From assembly GCA_030052355.1 (NCBI GenBank), contig JASIGS010000156.1:1-10971 (forward strand): a stretch of DNA of 10,971 nucleotides, written 5' to 3'. Position 1 is the stretch's first letter, and each line of letters begins with the position of its first letter. The position numbers and the translations under genes were made by a program. Under the pieces are notes generated by a model. That model was not told the origin of the DNA. It ran no database searches and worked only from the letters and a program-made list of their open reading frames with translations. Positions 1-7,701 of this stretch are shown piece by piece. Origin of the DNA: Streptosporangiaceae bacterium. GTDB taxonomy: Bacteria; Actinomycetota; Actinomycetes; Streptosporangiales; Streptosporangiaceae.

Positions 1-1774
1 TCACGATGTAGGTCAGCCCGTGCGCGGCCTGCAGCCGCTTCATCAGGTTCAGGACCTGGGCACGGATCGACACGTCCAGCGCGCTCACCGGCTCGTCGGC
101 CACGATCACCTGCGGGTTGAGCGTCAGCGCGCGGGCCAGGCCGATGCGCTGCCGCTGGCCGCCAGAGAACTCGTGCGGGAACCGCTCCACCGCGTTCCGC
201 GGCAGCCCGACCTCCGACAACAGCTCGTAGACCCGGTCAGTCTGCTCCTTGCCATTGCCGATGCCTTGGATGACGAGCGGCTCCCTGATGATCGCGCCCA
301 CGCGCATCCGCGGGTCGAGCGAGGAGTACGGATCCTGGAACATCATCTGCAGGTCGCGGCGGTACGTGCGGAGCCGCTCGCCCCGCAGGGCCGACACGTC
401 GACGCCACGGAGCCGCACCGAGCCTGCGGTCGGCCGCTCCAGCGCTACCACCATCTTGCCGATCGTTGTCTTGCCGCAGCCCGACTCGCCCACCAGGCCG
501 AACGTCTCTCCGGCTGCCACCGAGAACGACACCCCGGAAACCGCCTTCACGCTGCCGACGGCGCGCTGCAGGATGCCGGCGGTCACGGCGTACTCCTTCA
601 CGAGCCCAGTCAGCTCGAGCAGCGAGCCGGAGGCTTTCCCGTCCTCGGCTGGCCCGGCAAGGCTCACGACCAGCGGCTCCGCGAGGGCAGCCGGATCCGG
701 CTGCGCAGGCGCCGGCGCGGGCTCGCCCACGGCCTGGGCTTGCGCGGCTGCCAGCATGGACTCCTGCTGCCTGGAGGCCGCGATGATCTCGCCCGGACTG
801 AGCGCGCCGTCGACCGGATGCCAGCACGAGTACAGGTGCTCGAGCTCCTGCCCGATCAGCGATGGCTCATCCGTCCGGCACTTGTCGGTGGCCAGGCGGC
901 ACCGGGCAGCGAAGCGGCAGCCCTCGGGCGGATGACCCAGGTCGGGCGGCAGGCCAGGGATGCTGAGCAGTCGCCTGCTCCGGTCCTGGCTGAGCAGCGG
1001 GATCGAGGCGAGCAGGGCCTGCGTGTAGGGGTGGTGCATGTGCGCGAACATCTCGCCGACGGCGGCCGTCTCCACCAGTCTGCCCGCGTACATCACGTTG
1101 ACCCGGTCGGAGTGCCCGGCGATGACCCCCATGTCGTGGGTGATCAGGATCATCGCCATGCCCAGCCGAGACTTCAGGTCGTCGAGCAGGTCCAGAATCT
1201 GCGCCTGGATGGTCACGTCCAGCGCGGTCGTCGGCTCGTCAGCGATGAGCACCTTCGGCTCGCAAGCCAGCGCCATCGCGATCATCACACGCTGTCGCAT
1301 GCCGCCCGAGAGCTGATGCGGGTAGTCATCGAGCCGTTCGGCGGGCCTCGGCAGGCCGACCAGGTTGAGCACCTCGGCCGCGCGCTCCGCGGCCTCCTTC
1401 TTGGACGCCTCGCGGTGCAGCCGTACCGGCTCGGCCACCTGCGAGCCGATGGTCTTCGTGGGGTCCAGCGAGGTAAGCGGATCCTGGAAGATCATCGCGA
1501 TCTCGTTGCCGCGGACGTGACACATGTCCCGCTCGGGCAAGGCGGTGAGCTCCCGACCTTCCAGCTTGACCGAGCCGCTGACGATCTCACCACCAGGCGG
1601 GAGCAGCCTCAGGATCGACAGGCCGGTCATCGACTTGCCACAGCCGGACTCGCCGACCAGGCCTAGCGTCTCGCCGTGCTCGAGCCGCAGGTCGACGTTG
1701 CCGACCGCCTGGATCGTGGTCGTGCTCTGCTTGATGTGGGTCGACAGGTTGGTGATCTCAAGGACGGGGGCCAC
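1..1774 (-). CDS. Fused double ATP-binding subunit of a peptide ABC importer (OppD/DppD-DppF type), 3' end outside window
   Basis: Two ABC ATPase domains in one chain power peptide import at the inner face of the membrane. All 591 visible codons read in one frame. Domain 1 has Walker A GESGCGKS (41-48), Q-loop Q97, signature LSGGM (155-159), Walker B with catalytic Glu (D179-E180) and H-loop H213. It is followed by an oligo_HPY-type segment with Cys286, 292, 299 and 317. An Ala/Pro-rich linker (about 324-383) leads to domain 2: Walker A GESGCGKT (429-436), Q480, signature FSGGQ (536-540), D560-E561. The domain 2 H-loop and C-terminus lie beyond the left edge. Start: GTG at 1774, with GAGGAG 8 nt upstream and an in-frame TAA at 1790-1792, so no earlier start is possible. 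Single-chain two-domain ATPases are known for mycobacterial Opp/Dpp systems. Dipeptide versus oligopeptide specificity cannot be told. Last gene of the visible importer operon, 72 nt after the permease C gene. Confidence 0.93.
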   Translation of the reverse strand, partial: MAPVLEITNLSTHIKQSTTTIQAVGNVDLRLEHGETLGLVGESGCGKSMTGLSILRLLPPGGEIVSGSVKLEGRELTALPERDMCHVRGNEIAMIFQDPLTSLDPTKTIGSQVAEPVRLHREASKKEAAERAAEVLNLVGLPRPAERLDDYPHQLSGGMRQRVMIAMALACEPKVLIADEPTTALDVTIQAQILDLLDDLKSRLGMAMILITHDMGVIAGHSDRVNVMYAGRLVETAAVGEMFAHMHHPYTQALLASIPLLSQDRSRRLLSIPGLPPDLGHPPEGCRFAARCRLATDKCRTDEPSLIGQELEHLYSCWHPVDGALSPGEIIAASRQQESMLAAAQAQAVGEPAPAPAQPDPAALAEPLVVSLAGPAEDGKASGSLLELTGLVKEYAVTAGILQRAVGSVKAVSGVSFSVAAGETFGLVGESGCGKTTIGKMVVALERPTAGSVRLRGVDVSALRGERLRTYRRDLQMMFQDPYSSLDPRMRVGAIIREPLVIQGIGNGKEQTDRVYELLSEVGLPRNAVERFPHEFSGGQRQRIGLARALTLNPQVIVADEPVSALDVSIRAQVLNLMKRLQAAHGLTYIV

Positions 1775-1846
1775 GTGGCGTGCTCCTCGTTAGGCGGGAC
1801 TGTGCTGACATCGAACGGCTTGGCATCCGGAAGCCGGGCGTCGTCA

Positions 1847-2761
1847 CTACCGCCGCCGCAGCCGGACGTCGAGGGCGTCCCGCAACGCGTCGCCGATCAG
1901 GTTGAACGCCATGACCGCCAGGACGATGCAGATGCAGACCGGGTAGACCTCCCACCAGTACCCGTTGAGCAACTGAGTCGTCCCGCCAGACAGCATGTCG
2001 CCCCAGTCGATGATCGGATAGGTCAGTCCGAAGCCGAGGAAACCGAGCACGGCCACCAGAATGATCGCGTCAGCTATCTGGAACGTGATGTTCACGACGA
2101 CCACGGACAGCGCGTTCGGTATCAGGTGCCGCAGCACCAGCCTGCGCCGGTTCGCCCCGGCGGTCCTAGCCGCCGAGATGAAGTCACGCATCCGGAGCGT
2201 GAGGACTTCGCCGCGGACCAGCCGGGCGGGCACCAGCCAGGAGAAAATGCCGATGATGAGGGCGAGCAGCGGCACCGTTGAGCCCCATCTCGCGCCCACT
2301 ATCAGGACCACGAACAGCAGCGGGACCGAGAGGAGCACGTCCACGATACGCATCAAGAGCCCGTCAAGCAGTCCGCCGGCGAGGCCCGAGATGGCACCCC
2401 ACAGCGTGCCCACCACGGTCGCGATCGCCGAGGCCATGAGGCCGATCTCAAGCGACGTCTGGCCGCCGACCATCAGCTCGCCGAGGATGTCGAATCCCTG
2501 CTGGTCGGTACCGAGAGGATGACCTGCCGCGGGGCCCGCGTTCGAGTCGGCCAGGTTGGAGAGCACCGTGTCCCCGTGGTAGAACAGCGGGCCGACCCAG
2601 CAGAACAGCACGAAAAAGACCAGGATGCCGACACCGATGACGGCAAGCTTGTTCTCGGCGAACGACCGGAGCGCCAGCCGCCAGCCGCTCGAGACGACGA
2701 CCTCGCCGCCCTCGGCGCCTGTCTGAGTCGGCAGCGTGGGGAGCTGCAGGTTGGGCAGCAT
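1847..2761 (-). CDS. Peptide ABC transporter permease, OppC/DppC type
   Basis: Inner-membrane permease that pairs with the OppB/DppB-type protein encoded just upstream to form the peptide channel. The 304-residue length is usual for the family. A soluble N-terminal stretch (1-37) precedes the first membrane segment (about 38-58). A periplasmic-side loop carries the family motif HPLGTDQQGFD (81-91). Further hydrophobic segments lie near 103-127, 137-158, 163-178, 218-243 and 272-292. The cytoplasmic EAA loop (about 185-220, with DFISAARTAGA and RHLIPN) is the docking site for the ATPase. The ATG at 2761 has AGGAGG 5 nt upstream, a strong ribosome site. It starts 28 nt after the permease B stop and ends with TAG, 72 nt before the ATPase start. 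Nothing in it looks broken. Confidence 0.94.
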   Translation of the reverse strand: MLPNLQLPTLPTQTGAEGGEVVVSSGWRLALRSFAENKLAVIGVGILVFFVLFCWVGPLFYHGDTVLSNLADSNAGPAAGHPLGTDQQGFDILGELMVGGQTSLEIGLMASAIATVVGTLWGAISGLAGGLLDGLLMRIVDVLLSVPLLFVVLIVGARWGSTVPLLALIIGIFSWLVPARLVRGEVLTLRMRDFISAARTAGANRRRLVLRHLIPNALSVVVVNITFQIADAIILVAVLGFLGFGLTYPIIDWGDMLSGGTTQLLNGYWWEVYPVCICIVLAVMAFNLIGDALRDALDVRLRRR

Positions 2762-2789
2762 GGGGGCCTCCTAGTTCGGCTGGCGAGTC

Positions 2790-3749
2790 TTACGACAGCC
2801 GGATACGCGGATCGGCGACAGTCAGCGCGATGTCTGCGACGTAGTTGCCTATGATCGTCAGCACGCCGGCCATCATCGTGTAGGCCATCAGAATGGGGTA
2901 GTCCTCCTGCTGCAAGGCGTTGAAGAACATGACGCCGAGGCCGGGGTAGTTGAACACGTTCTCCGTGATCAAGTTGCCGGAGAGCAGCAGCGGGATGGAC
3001 AGGCCGATGAGGGTGACCATCGGCAGGCATGCGTTGCGCACCAGGTGCCGCCAGAGCACCAGCCGCTCGGGAAGGCCCTTCGCCCTGGCCGCCTTGATGT
3101 AGTCCTGGGCAAGCGCGTCCAGCGCCGACGATCTCATGTAGCGGGAATAGGCGGCAACGGAAACCAGTACCAGCGTGGCTACCGGGAGCACCATCGCCCG
3201 TGGGTCCTCGATCGCCCCCAGCAGCGAACTGTCCTGGCTGACCGAAGCCGGAGCACCCACCGGGAAGATGCCCCACGAGATCGCGAAGACCTGGATCAGT
3301 ATCAGGCCGAGCAGGAAGGTTGGGAACGAGTAGGTGATGAATGCCGCGCTGGTGAGCACGTTGTCGCCGAGCGTGTTGCGCCTGACGGCCTGGTAGATGC
3401 CGAGCGGGAACGCAATCAGGATGGACAGCACCAGCGACACCCCGCTCAGGTAAGCGGAGATAGGCGCCCGCTGCCCGAGTGCCGCGTCGACGGTCTCGTT
3501 CAGCTTGTAGGAGTAGCCGAGGTTGCCGTGCAGTGTCTGCCACAGCCAGCTCAGGTACTGCAGAATGAACGGCCGGTCATATCCGTGCGCCCGGTTCCAC
3601 GCGTTCACGGCGGACGGGAATGCCTTGAGCCCGAGCACGGCCCGGCCCGGTGGACCACCGATCTCGTGCAGCATCCCGAAGATCAGCAGGGACAGCCCGA
3701 TCAGAATGATGACCGACGTTCCGGCGCGCCGCAGTAGGTAGGTGCCCAT
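2790..3749 (-). CDS. Peptide ABC transporter permease, OppB/DppB type
   Basis: Inner-membrane permease of the peptide importer, partner of the OppC/DppC-type protein downstream. Its 319 residues match the family. The N-terminus (YLLRRAGTSVIILIGLSLL, from residue 4) is the usual basic start plus first membrane helix. A long external region (about 29-98) follows, with the family-typical GYDRP (56-60) and GNLGYSY (75-81). Hydrophobic segments follow near 100-120, 135-157, 187-203, 241-262 and 288-310. The EAA loop runs about 209-243 (ALAQDYIKAARAKGL, then RHLVRNACLP). The ATG at 3749 has an AGAGGG ribosome site 7 nt upstream. The gene follows the binding-protein gene after a 100-nt gap containing two stem-loops. 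That gap is the widest in the operon. Confidence 0.94.
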   Translation of the reverse strand: MGTYLLRRAGTSVIILIGLSLLIFGMLHEIGGPPGRAVLGLKAFPSAVNAWNRAHGYDRPFILQYLSWLWQTLHGNLGYSYKLNETVDAALGQRAPISAYLSGVSLVLSILIAFPLGIYQAVRRNTLGDNVLTSAAFITYSFPTFLLGLILIQVFAISWGIFPVGAPASVSQDSSLLGAIEDPRAMVLPVATLVLVSVAAYSRYMRSSALDALAQDYIKAARAKGLPERLVLWRHLVRNACLPMVTLIGLSIPLLLSGNLITENVFNYPGLGVMFFNALQQEDYPILMAYTMMAGVLTIIGNYVADIALTVADPRIRLS

Positions 3750-3777
3750 AGCTCAGCCCTCTGGTGTTGTTGCTGGC

Positions 3778-3801
3778 ACGGCCGGTCGCCTGAGCGGCCG
3801 T
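3778..3801 (-). repeat. Inverted repeat with 7-bp arms between binding-protein and permease genes
   Basis: ACGGCCG at 3778-3784 pairs with CGGCCGT at 3795-3801 around a 10-nt loop. It directly adjoins the longer perfect stem at 3801-3834, sharing one base, so the operon RNA could fold both nearly at once. No T-run follows, so it is not a standard intrinsic terminator. It may help block 3' exonucleases or slow polymerase before the permease genes. The role is inferred; the pairing is read from the sequence. Confidence 0.5.
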
Positions 3802-3834
3802 CTCCGCCGGCGGCCCGCAGGCCGCCGGCGGAGA
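3801..3834 (-). terminator. Perfect 15-bp GC-rich stem with CGCA loop, possible attenuator or RNA stabiliser
   Basis: Bases 3801-3815 (TCTCCGCCGGCGGCC) pair perfectly with 3820-3834 around a 4-nt loop at 3816-3819. On the transcribed minus strand the stem starts 15 nt after the binding-protein stop codon and ends 51 nt before the permease B start. No U-tract follows, so full rho-independent termination in the classic sense is not supported. In ABC importer operons a stem here commonly protects the upstream message or lets only part of transcription through, giving more binding protein than permease. That role is an inference; U-less hairpins have also been proposed as terminators in high-GC actinobacteria. 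Confidence 0.6.
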
Positions 3835-3849
3835 GCGCGTAATGCCAGG

Positions 3850-5739
3850 TTATGACTTAGTGAAGTACCACTGTTCGGGGTTCAGGGAGAACTGAGCCAG
3901 CTCCCAGAACGAGGCCTGCGTGCCGGACAGCGTGTCCTTCCACGCGTACACGTGGTCGGCCTCGGGCTGGAACAGCCCTGGCAGGTCCGTCGCGTAGAAG
4001 GCCGCCTCGTTGTTGACCGCCTTCGGGTTTGTGCCGTAGAGGGACTGGTTGATCAGCGCGTTCGCCGTGGCGCTGCTGTAGCCGCCGATGTTGAACGAGC
4101 CGGTCGTGTTGAAGATGTCCTCGCCGGTCGGGTAGAGGCCCTCGGAGAAGCCGCCGAAGTCCTCCATCTGCCACTTGTTGTCGTTGGACGGCGCCGCCGG
4201 GTCATCGTAGTTCTCGATGATGTAGTTGAAGTCCTTGCCGACGAGCGTGACCGGGATGTCGGCGCTCTTGGCCGCCGAAGCGAACGCGGTGTCCTCTTCG
4301 GTGATGGACGGGGATCCGTTGTTGTAGACGAGCGTGAAGCTCAGCTTCGTGCCGACCGGGATCTTCGCGCCGCACTCGTTGGCCGCCGTGCCTGCCTTCT
4401 CGCAGGTCTGGACGCCGCCCACGACCTTCCAGCCGTGCGCGGCCAGCAGTGCCGACGCGGCCGACGGGCTGTACGGGTAAAGATCCTTCGTGGCGTTGGT
4501 CGGTGTGTAGGGGCTGACCGGCTCGGGCGGCACGGTGCCGCTCGACGCCACCGCGTAGCCGTGGTCGATGGAGGTGATGTATCCGGGGCTGTCCACCAGG
4601 TGGTCGAGCGCCTGCCGGACATACAACTGGCCGACGACGTTGTTCCAGTCGTTGGTGGTGTCCTTGAAGTTGAACACCATGTAGTCCCAGCCGTAGTCCG
4701 GATAGCCAAACGTGTGGTAACCGGACTTCTGCAGGGCCGAGATCTGCGGGTAGTCGTCGGCGGGCACGAGCCCGACGTCGAGTGCGCCGCTCCTGAGCGC
4801 GTTGAACTCGGAGGCATCCGAGGTGAACGCCACTTCCTGGAACTTGGCGATCGTCGGCTTGTCAGGACCGGTGTACTTCGTGTTCGGCGCCATCGTGTTC
4901 GCGTCGGTGCTGGGGTTGAACGCCGTCAGCCTGAACGGTCCGTCCACGACCTGCCAGAGCGGGTTGCTCGCGTAGGTGGACAGCTTCAGCGACTGCGCGT
5001 TGAGGTAGTTGTAGACGGCCTCGCACTTCTTCCAGTGGTCGGCCGCGCTGTCGGTCAGGCAGCCTCCGCTGTCGTCGGCGTTCCCGAACTTGGTCACGTC
5101 CCAGGACAGCGGGAGCGGCGTGATCACCGCGATCTGGCCGAGGAACGCGTAGGCCTGGTTGTAGGACTTGGTGAGCTTGATGACCACCTGGTACTTCGAC
5201 GTCGCGGTGATGCTGGCCACGTTGCTGGGGAACAGCCCGGGGCTGTAGTCACCGTAGTTGGCGGGGCTCAGCGTGACCGCGCCTTCCAGCAGCTTGGTGA
5301 AGAAGACCACGTCCTCCGCGTCGACCGACTCGCCGTCCGACCACTTGTAGTTGGACTTCATGTTGATCGTGATCGTCTTGTTGCCGTTGCTGAAGATCGG
5401 CGCGCTGGCGAGGCTCTCGCCATAATCGATGCTGAGCGAGTGACCGGACGGACTCCACCAGAGCGGCCGGTACATCAGCGACTGGAAGTACCCGGCCGTG
5501 TAGACGGAGAGGTCAGCGCCGGGCGTGATCGGCATGATGTAGGTGGGTGTGGCACCGGCGGCCATGCCGAACGTCACGGTTCCACCGGAAACCTTATGGG
5601 CAGCCGGCCCGGGAATGCTCCCGTATCCCGGCAGGGCTGCCTGACCCGTCGTGGTACTGCTGGAGCCGCAGGCAGCCAGTGCGGTGGCCCCGAAGAGAGC
5701 CAGCGCCGCAATTGCGACGCTGGTTCGGGCTAGTCTCAT
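3850..5739 (-). CDS. Lipoprotein peptide-binding protein of the ABC importer (SBP_bac_5 / family 5)
   Basis: Extracellular lipid-anchored receptor that captures peptides and delivers them to the permeases. The signal peptide (1-23) has basic residues R2 and R5, a hydrophobic core and the lipobox LAAC (21-24), so Cys24 should be the lipidated first residue. A Ser/Thr-rich tether follows. The mature part shows family 5 features: YRPLWW (90-95), YKWSDGESVDAEDVVFF (131-147, the typical W-x-DG-x-x-x-A-x-DV region) and a C-terminal lobe with DP..FNTTGSFN (about 541-550). At 629 residues it is somewhat longer than common DppA/OppA proteins. Four Cys beyond the lipid Cys sit as close pairs (227/239 and 446/456). 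The ATG at 5739 has GAGGAG 7 nt upstream. First gene of the importer operon; the nature of the ligand cannot be read from sequence and some family members bind sugars or metals. Confidence 0.93.
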   Translation of the reverse strand: MRLARTSVAIAALALFGATALAACGSSSTTTGQAALPGYGSIPGPAAHKVSGGTVTFGMAAGATPTYIMPITPGADLSVYTAGYFQSLMYRPLWWSPSGHSLSIDYGESLASAPIFSNGNKTITINMKSNYKWSDGESVDAEDVVFFTKLLEGAVTLSPANYGDYSPGLFPSNVASITATSKYQVVIKLTKSYNQAYAFLGQIAVITPLPLSWDVTKFGNADDSGGCLTDSAADHWKKCEAVYNYLNAQSLKLSTYASNPLWQVVDGPFRLTAFNPSTDANTMAPNTKYTGPDKPTIAKFQEVAFTSDASEFNALRSGALDVGLVPADDYPQISALQKSGYHTFGYPDYGWDYMVFNFKDTTNDWNNVVGQLYVRQALDHLVDSPGYITSIDHGYAVASSGTVPPEPVSPYTPTNATKDLYPYSPSAASALLAAHGWKVVGGVQTCEKAGTAANECGAKIPVGTKLSFTLVYNNGSPSITEEDTAFASAAKSADIPVTLVGKDFNYIIENYDDPAAPSNDNKWQMEDFGGFSEGLYPTGEDIFNTTGSFNIGGYSSATANALINQSLYGTNPKAVNNEAAFYATDLPGLFQPEADHVYAWKDTLSGTQASFWELAQFSLNPEQWYFTKS

Positions 5740-5810
5740 AGTGCTACTCCTCGCCTACTCAGGCGCCGGCTAGTCGCAGCCCCCCCACTCCGTGCAACCT
5801 GCGAAGCCAT
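5736..5810 (-). other. Possible 24-codon leader ORF overlapping the binding-protein start
   Basis: An ATG at 5810 opens a 24-codon frame with five Arg (residues 7, 15, 16, 19, 20). Its TGA stop (5738-5736) overlaps the ATG of the binding-protein gene as ATGA, the arrangement used for translational coupling. The GAGGAG ribosome site of the lipoprotein gene lies inside it. Against a real gene: only about half of its codons end in G or C, far below the neighbours, and its own ribosome site (GGTGG, 8 nt upstream) is weak. It may be chance. Confidence 0.22.
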
Positions 5811-6021
5811 GTACTACGCCACCGCCGCCCATCCGATAGGACTCCGCGCGCGGTTGCCCGAACCGTGCGCGGACTTGGCAAGGACCAAGTTGGGCCTCAG
5901 CTTAAATTCGGCAGGATCATCGCTCCAAGCGCCGGCTTATCACAGTTTCCTATCGATGCAGCGCGCTAATGCGCAGCGTTGCAGGCGAGTTACTAATCGG
6001 TTTCCGTGTGAATCCAGCGCA
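5740..6021 (-). other. Intergenic region between fabI and the importer operon, probable importer promoter
   Basis: This 282-bp stretch drops to about 55% G+C at 5881-6000, unlike the coding DNA around it, which fits a promoter region. I find no convincing -35/-10 pair. The best weak candidate on the minus strand is TTGGAG, a 16-nt spacer, then TTTAAG, ending near 5900. It also contains the ACTTGG/CCAAGT inverted repeat, a possible leader ORF and a run of seven C at 5780-5786. No intrinsic terminator with a T-run is visible after fabI, so read-through from fabG-fabI into the importer cannot be excluded. Confidence 0.5.
5873..5890. promoter_or_regulatory. Operator-like inverted repeat ACTTGG-N6-CCAAGT
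   Basis: Two perfect 6-bp arms (5873-5878 and 5885-5890) flank a 6-nt spacer, CAAGGA. The repeat lies 134 nt upstream of the binding-protein start, in the only larger gap of the minus-strand genes. This size and symmetry fit a dimeric repressor site controlling the importer. No regulator gene lies in the window, so the protein that might bind is unknown. Confidence 0.35.
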
Positions 6022-6795
6022 TTACTCGGCCGCGGCACCCATGGCGTGCGCGCCGCCATCGACGTGCACGATCTCTCCGGTCGTCGCCGGGAACCAGTCA
6101 GACAGCAGCGCGACGCAGCCGCGCGCGGCCGGCTCGCCGGTGGACAGGTCCCAGCCGAGCGGAGCCCGCCCCGCCCACACGCCCTCGAACCGCTCGAATC
6201 CGGGGATGCTCCGCGCGGCCATGGTCTTGACCGGCCCGGCGGACACCAGGTTGACCCGGATCCCGCGCGGCCCGAGGTCCCGCGCCAGGTACCTGGCGGT
6301 GGACTCGAGCGCGGCCTTGGCGACTCCCATCCAGTCGTAGCCAGGCCAGGCGACCCTCGCGTCGAAGTCCAGCCCGACAACAGCCCCGCCCGGCTGCATG
6401 AGCGGCAGCGCTGCCATCGTCAGCGACTTCAGCGAGTAGGCCGACACGTGCAGCGCCGACGCCACGTCCTGCCACGGCGTCTGCAGGAAGTTGCCGCCGA
6501 GCGCGCTGGCTGGCGCGTTCCCGATGCTGTGCACCACCCCGTCGAGGCCGTCGACGTGCTGTGACACGCGCTCCGCCAGGGAGCCGAGCTGGCCGTCGTC
6601 GGTCACGTCGAGCTCAAGCACCGGCGGCGGATCTGGCAGCCGCCTGGCAATGCGCTCCACCAGGCTCAGGCGGCCGAACCCGGTGAGGACGACCGTCGCA
6701 CCCTCCTGTTGCGCTATCCGCGCCACGTGGAACGCGATCGATGCGTCCGTCAGCACCCCGGTGACCAGGATGCGCTTACCGTCCAGGATGCCCAT
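6022..6795 (-). CDS. fabI: Enoyl-[acyl-carrier-protein] reductase (NADH), FabI/InhA family
   Basis: Catalyses the last reduction of each type II fatty acid elongation cycle, trans-2-enoyl-ACP to acyl-ACP, in the cytoplasm. It is a short-chain dehydrogenase of 257 residues. The atypical FabI nucleotide-binding motif is TGVLTDASIA (12-21), followed by LDV (62-64), HSIG (89-92), SAYSLKSL (118-125) and catalytic Tyr153/Lys160 in YDWMGVAK. VDGGAH (246-250) closes the fold. Sequence resembles Streptomyces FabI, and the substrate loop is about ten residues shorter than in mycobacterial InhA. Residue 93 after HSIG is Asn where Phe is usual. The ATG at 6795 lies 9 nt after the fabG stop, with a GAGG ribosome site overlapping that stop, so the two are co-translated. 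FabI is the known target of triclosan and, for InhA, the isoniazid-NAD adduct. Confidence 0.95.
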   Translation of the reverse strand: MGILDGKRILVTGVLTDASIAFHVARIAQQEGATVVLTGFGRLSLVERIARRLPDPPPVLELDVTDDGQLGSLAERVSQHVDGLDGVVHSIGNAPASALGGNFLQTPWQDVASALHVSAYSLKSLTMAALPLMQPGGAVVGLDFDARVAWPGYDWMGVAKAALESTARYLARDLGPRGIRVNLVSAGPVKTMAARSIPGFERFEGVWAGRAPLGWDLSTGEPAARGCVALLSDWFPATTGEIVHVDGGAHAMGAAAE

Positions 6796-6804
6796 GGTCC
6801 CGCC

Positions 6805-7695
<891 letters not shown>

Positions 7696-7701
7696 TCAGT
7701 C

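Noticed and set aside
20..1666. Long plus-strand open frame (548 codons) opposite the ATPase gene
   Set aside because: It is the antisense shadow of a high-GC gene. The minus strand shows two complete sets of ABC motifs in frame, while this reading has no recognisable domain and a low-complexity composition.
3952..5733. Long plus-strand open frame (593 codons) opposite the binding-protein gene
   Set aside because: Composition is repetitive Val/Arg/Gly/Glu with no domain. The opposite strand encodes a clear lipoprotein with signal peptide and family 5 motifs.
5955..5985. Partial palindrome GCGC-TAAT-GCGC with flanking TGCA repeats after fabI
   Set aside because: Only 4 bp pair around the loop, mismatches follow and there is no T-run, so it is not supportable as a terminator.
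5993..6022. Nine-codon ORF overlapping the fabI stop as TAATG
   Set aside because: Too short and without any recognisable feature; the TAATG overlap can easily occur by chance.
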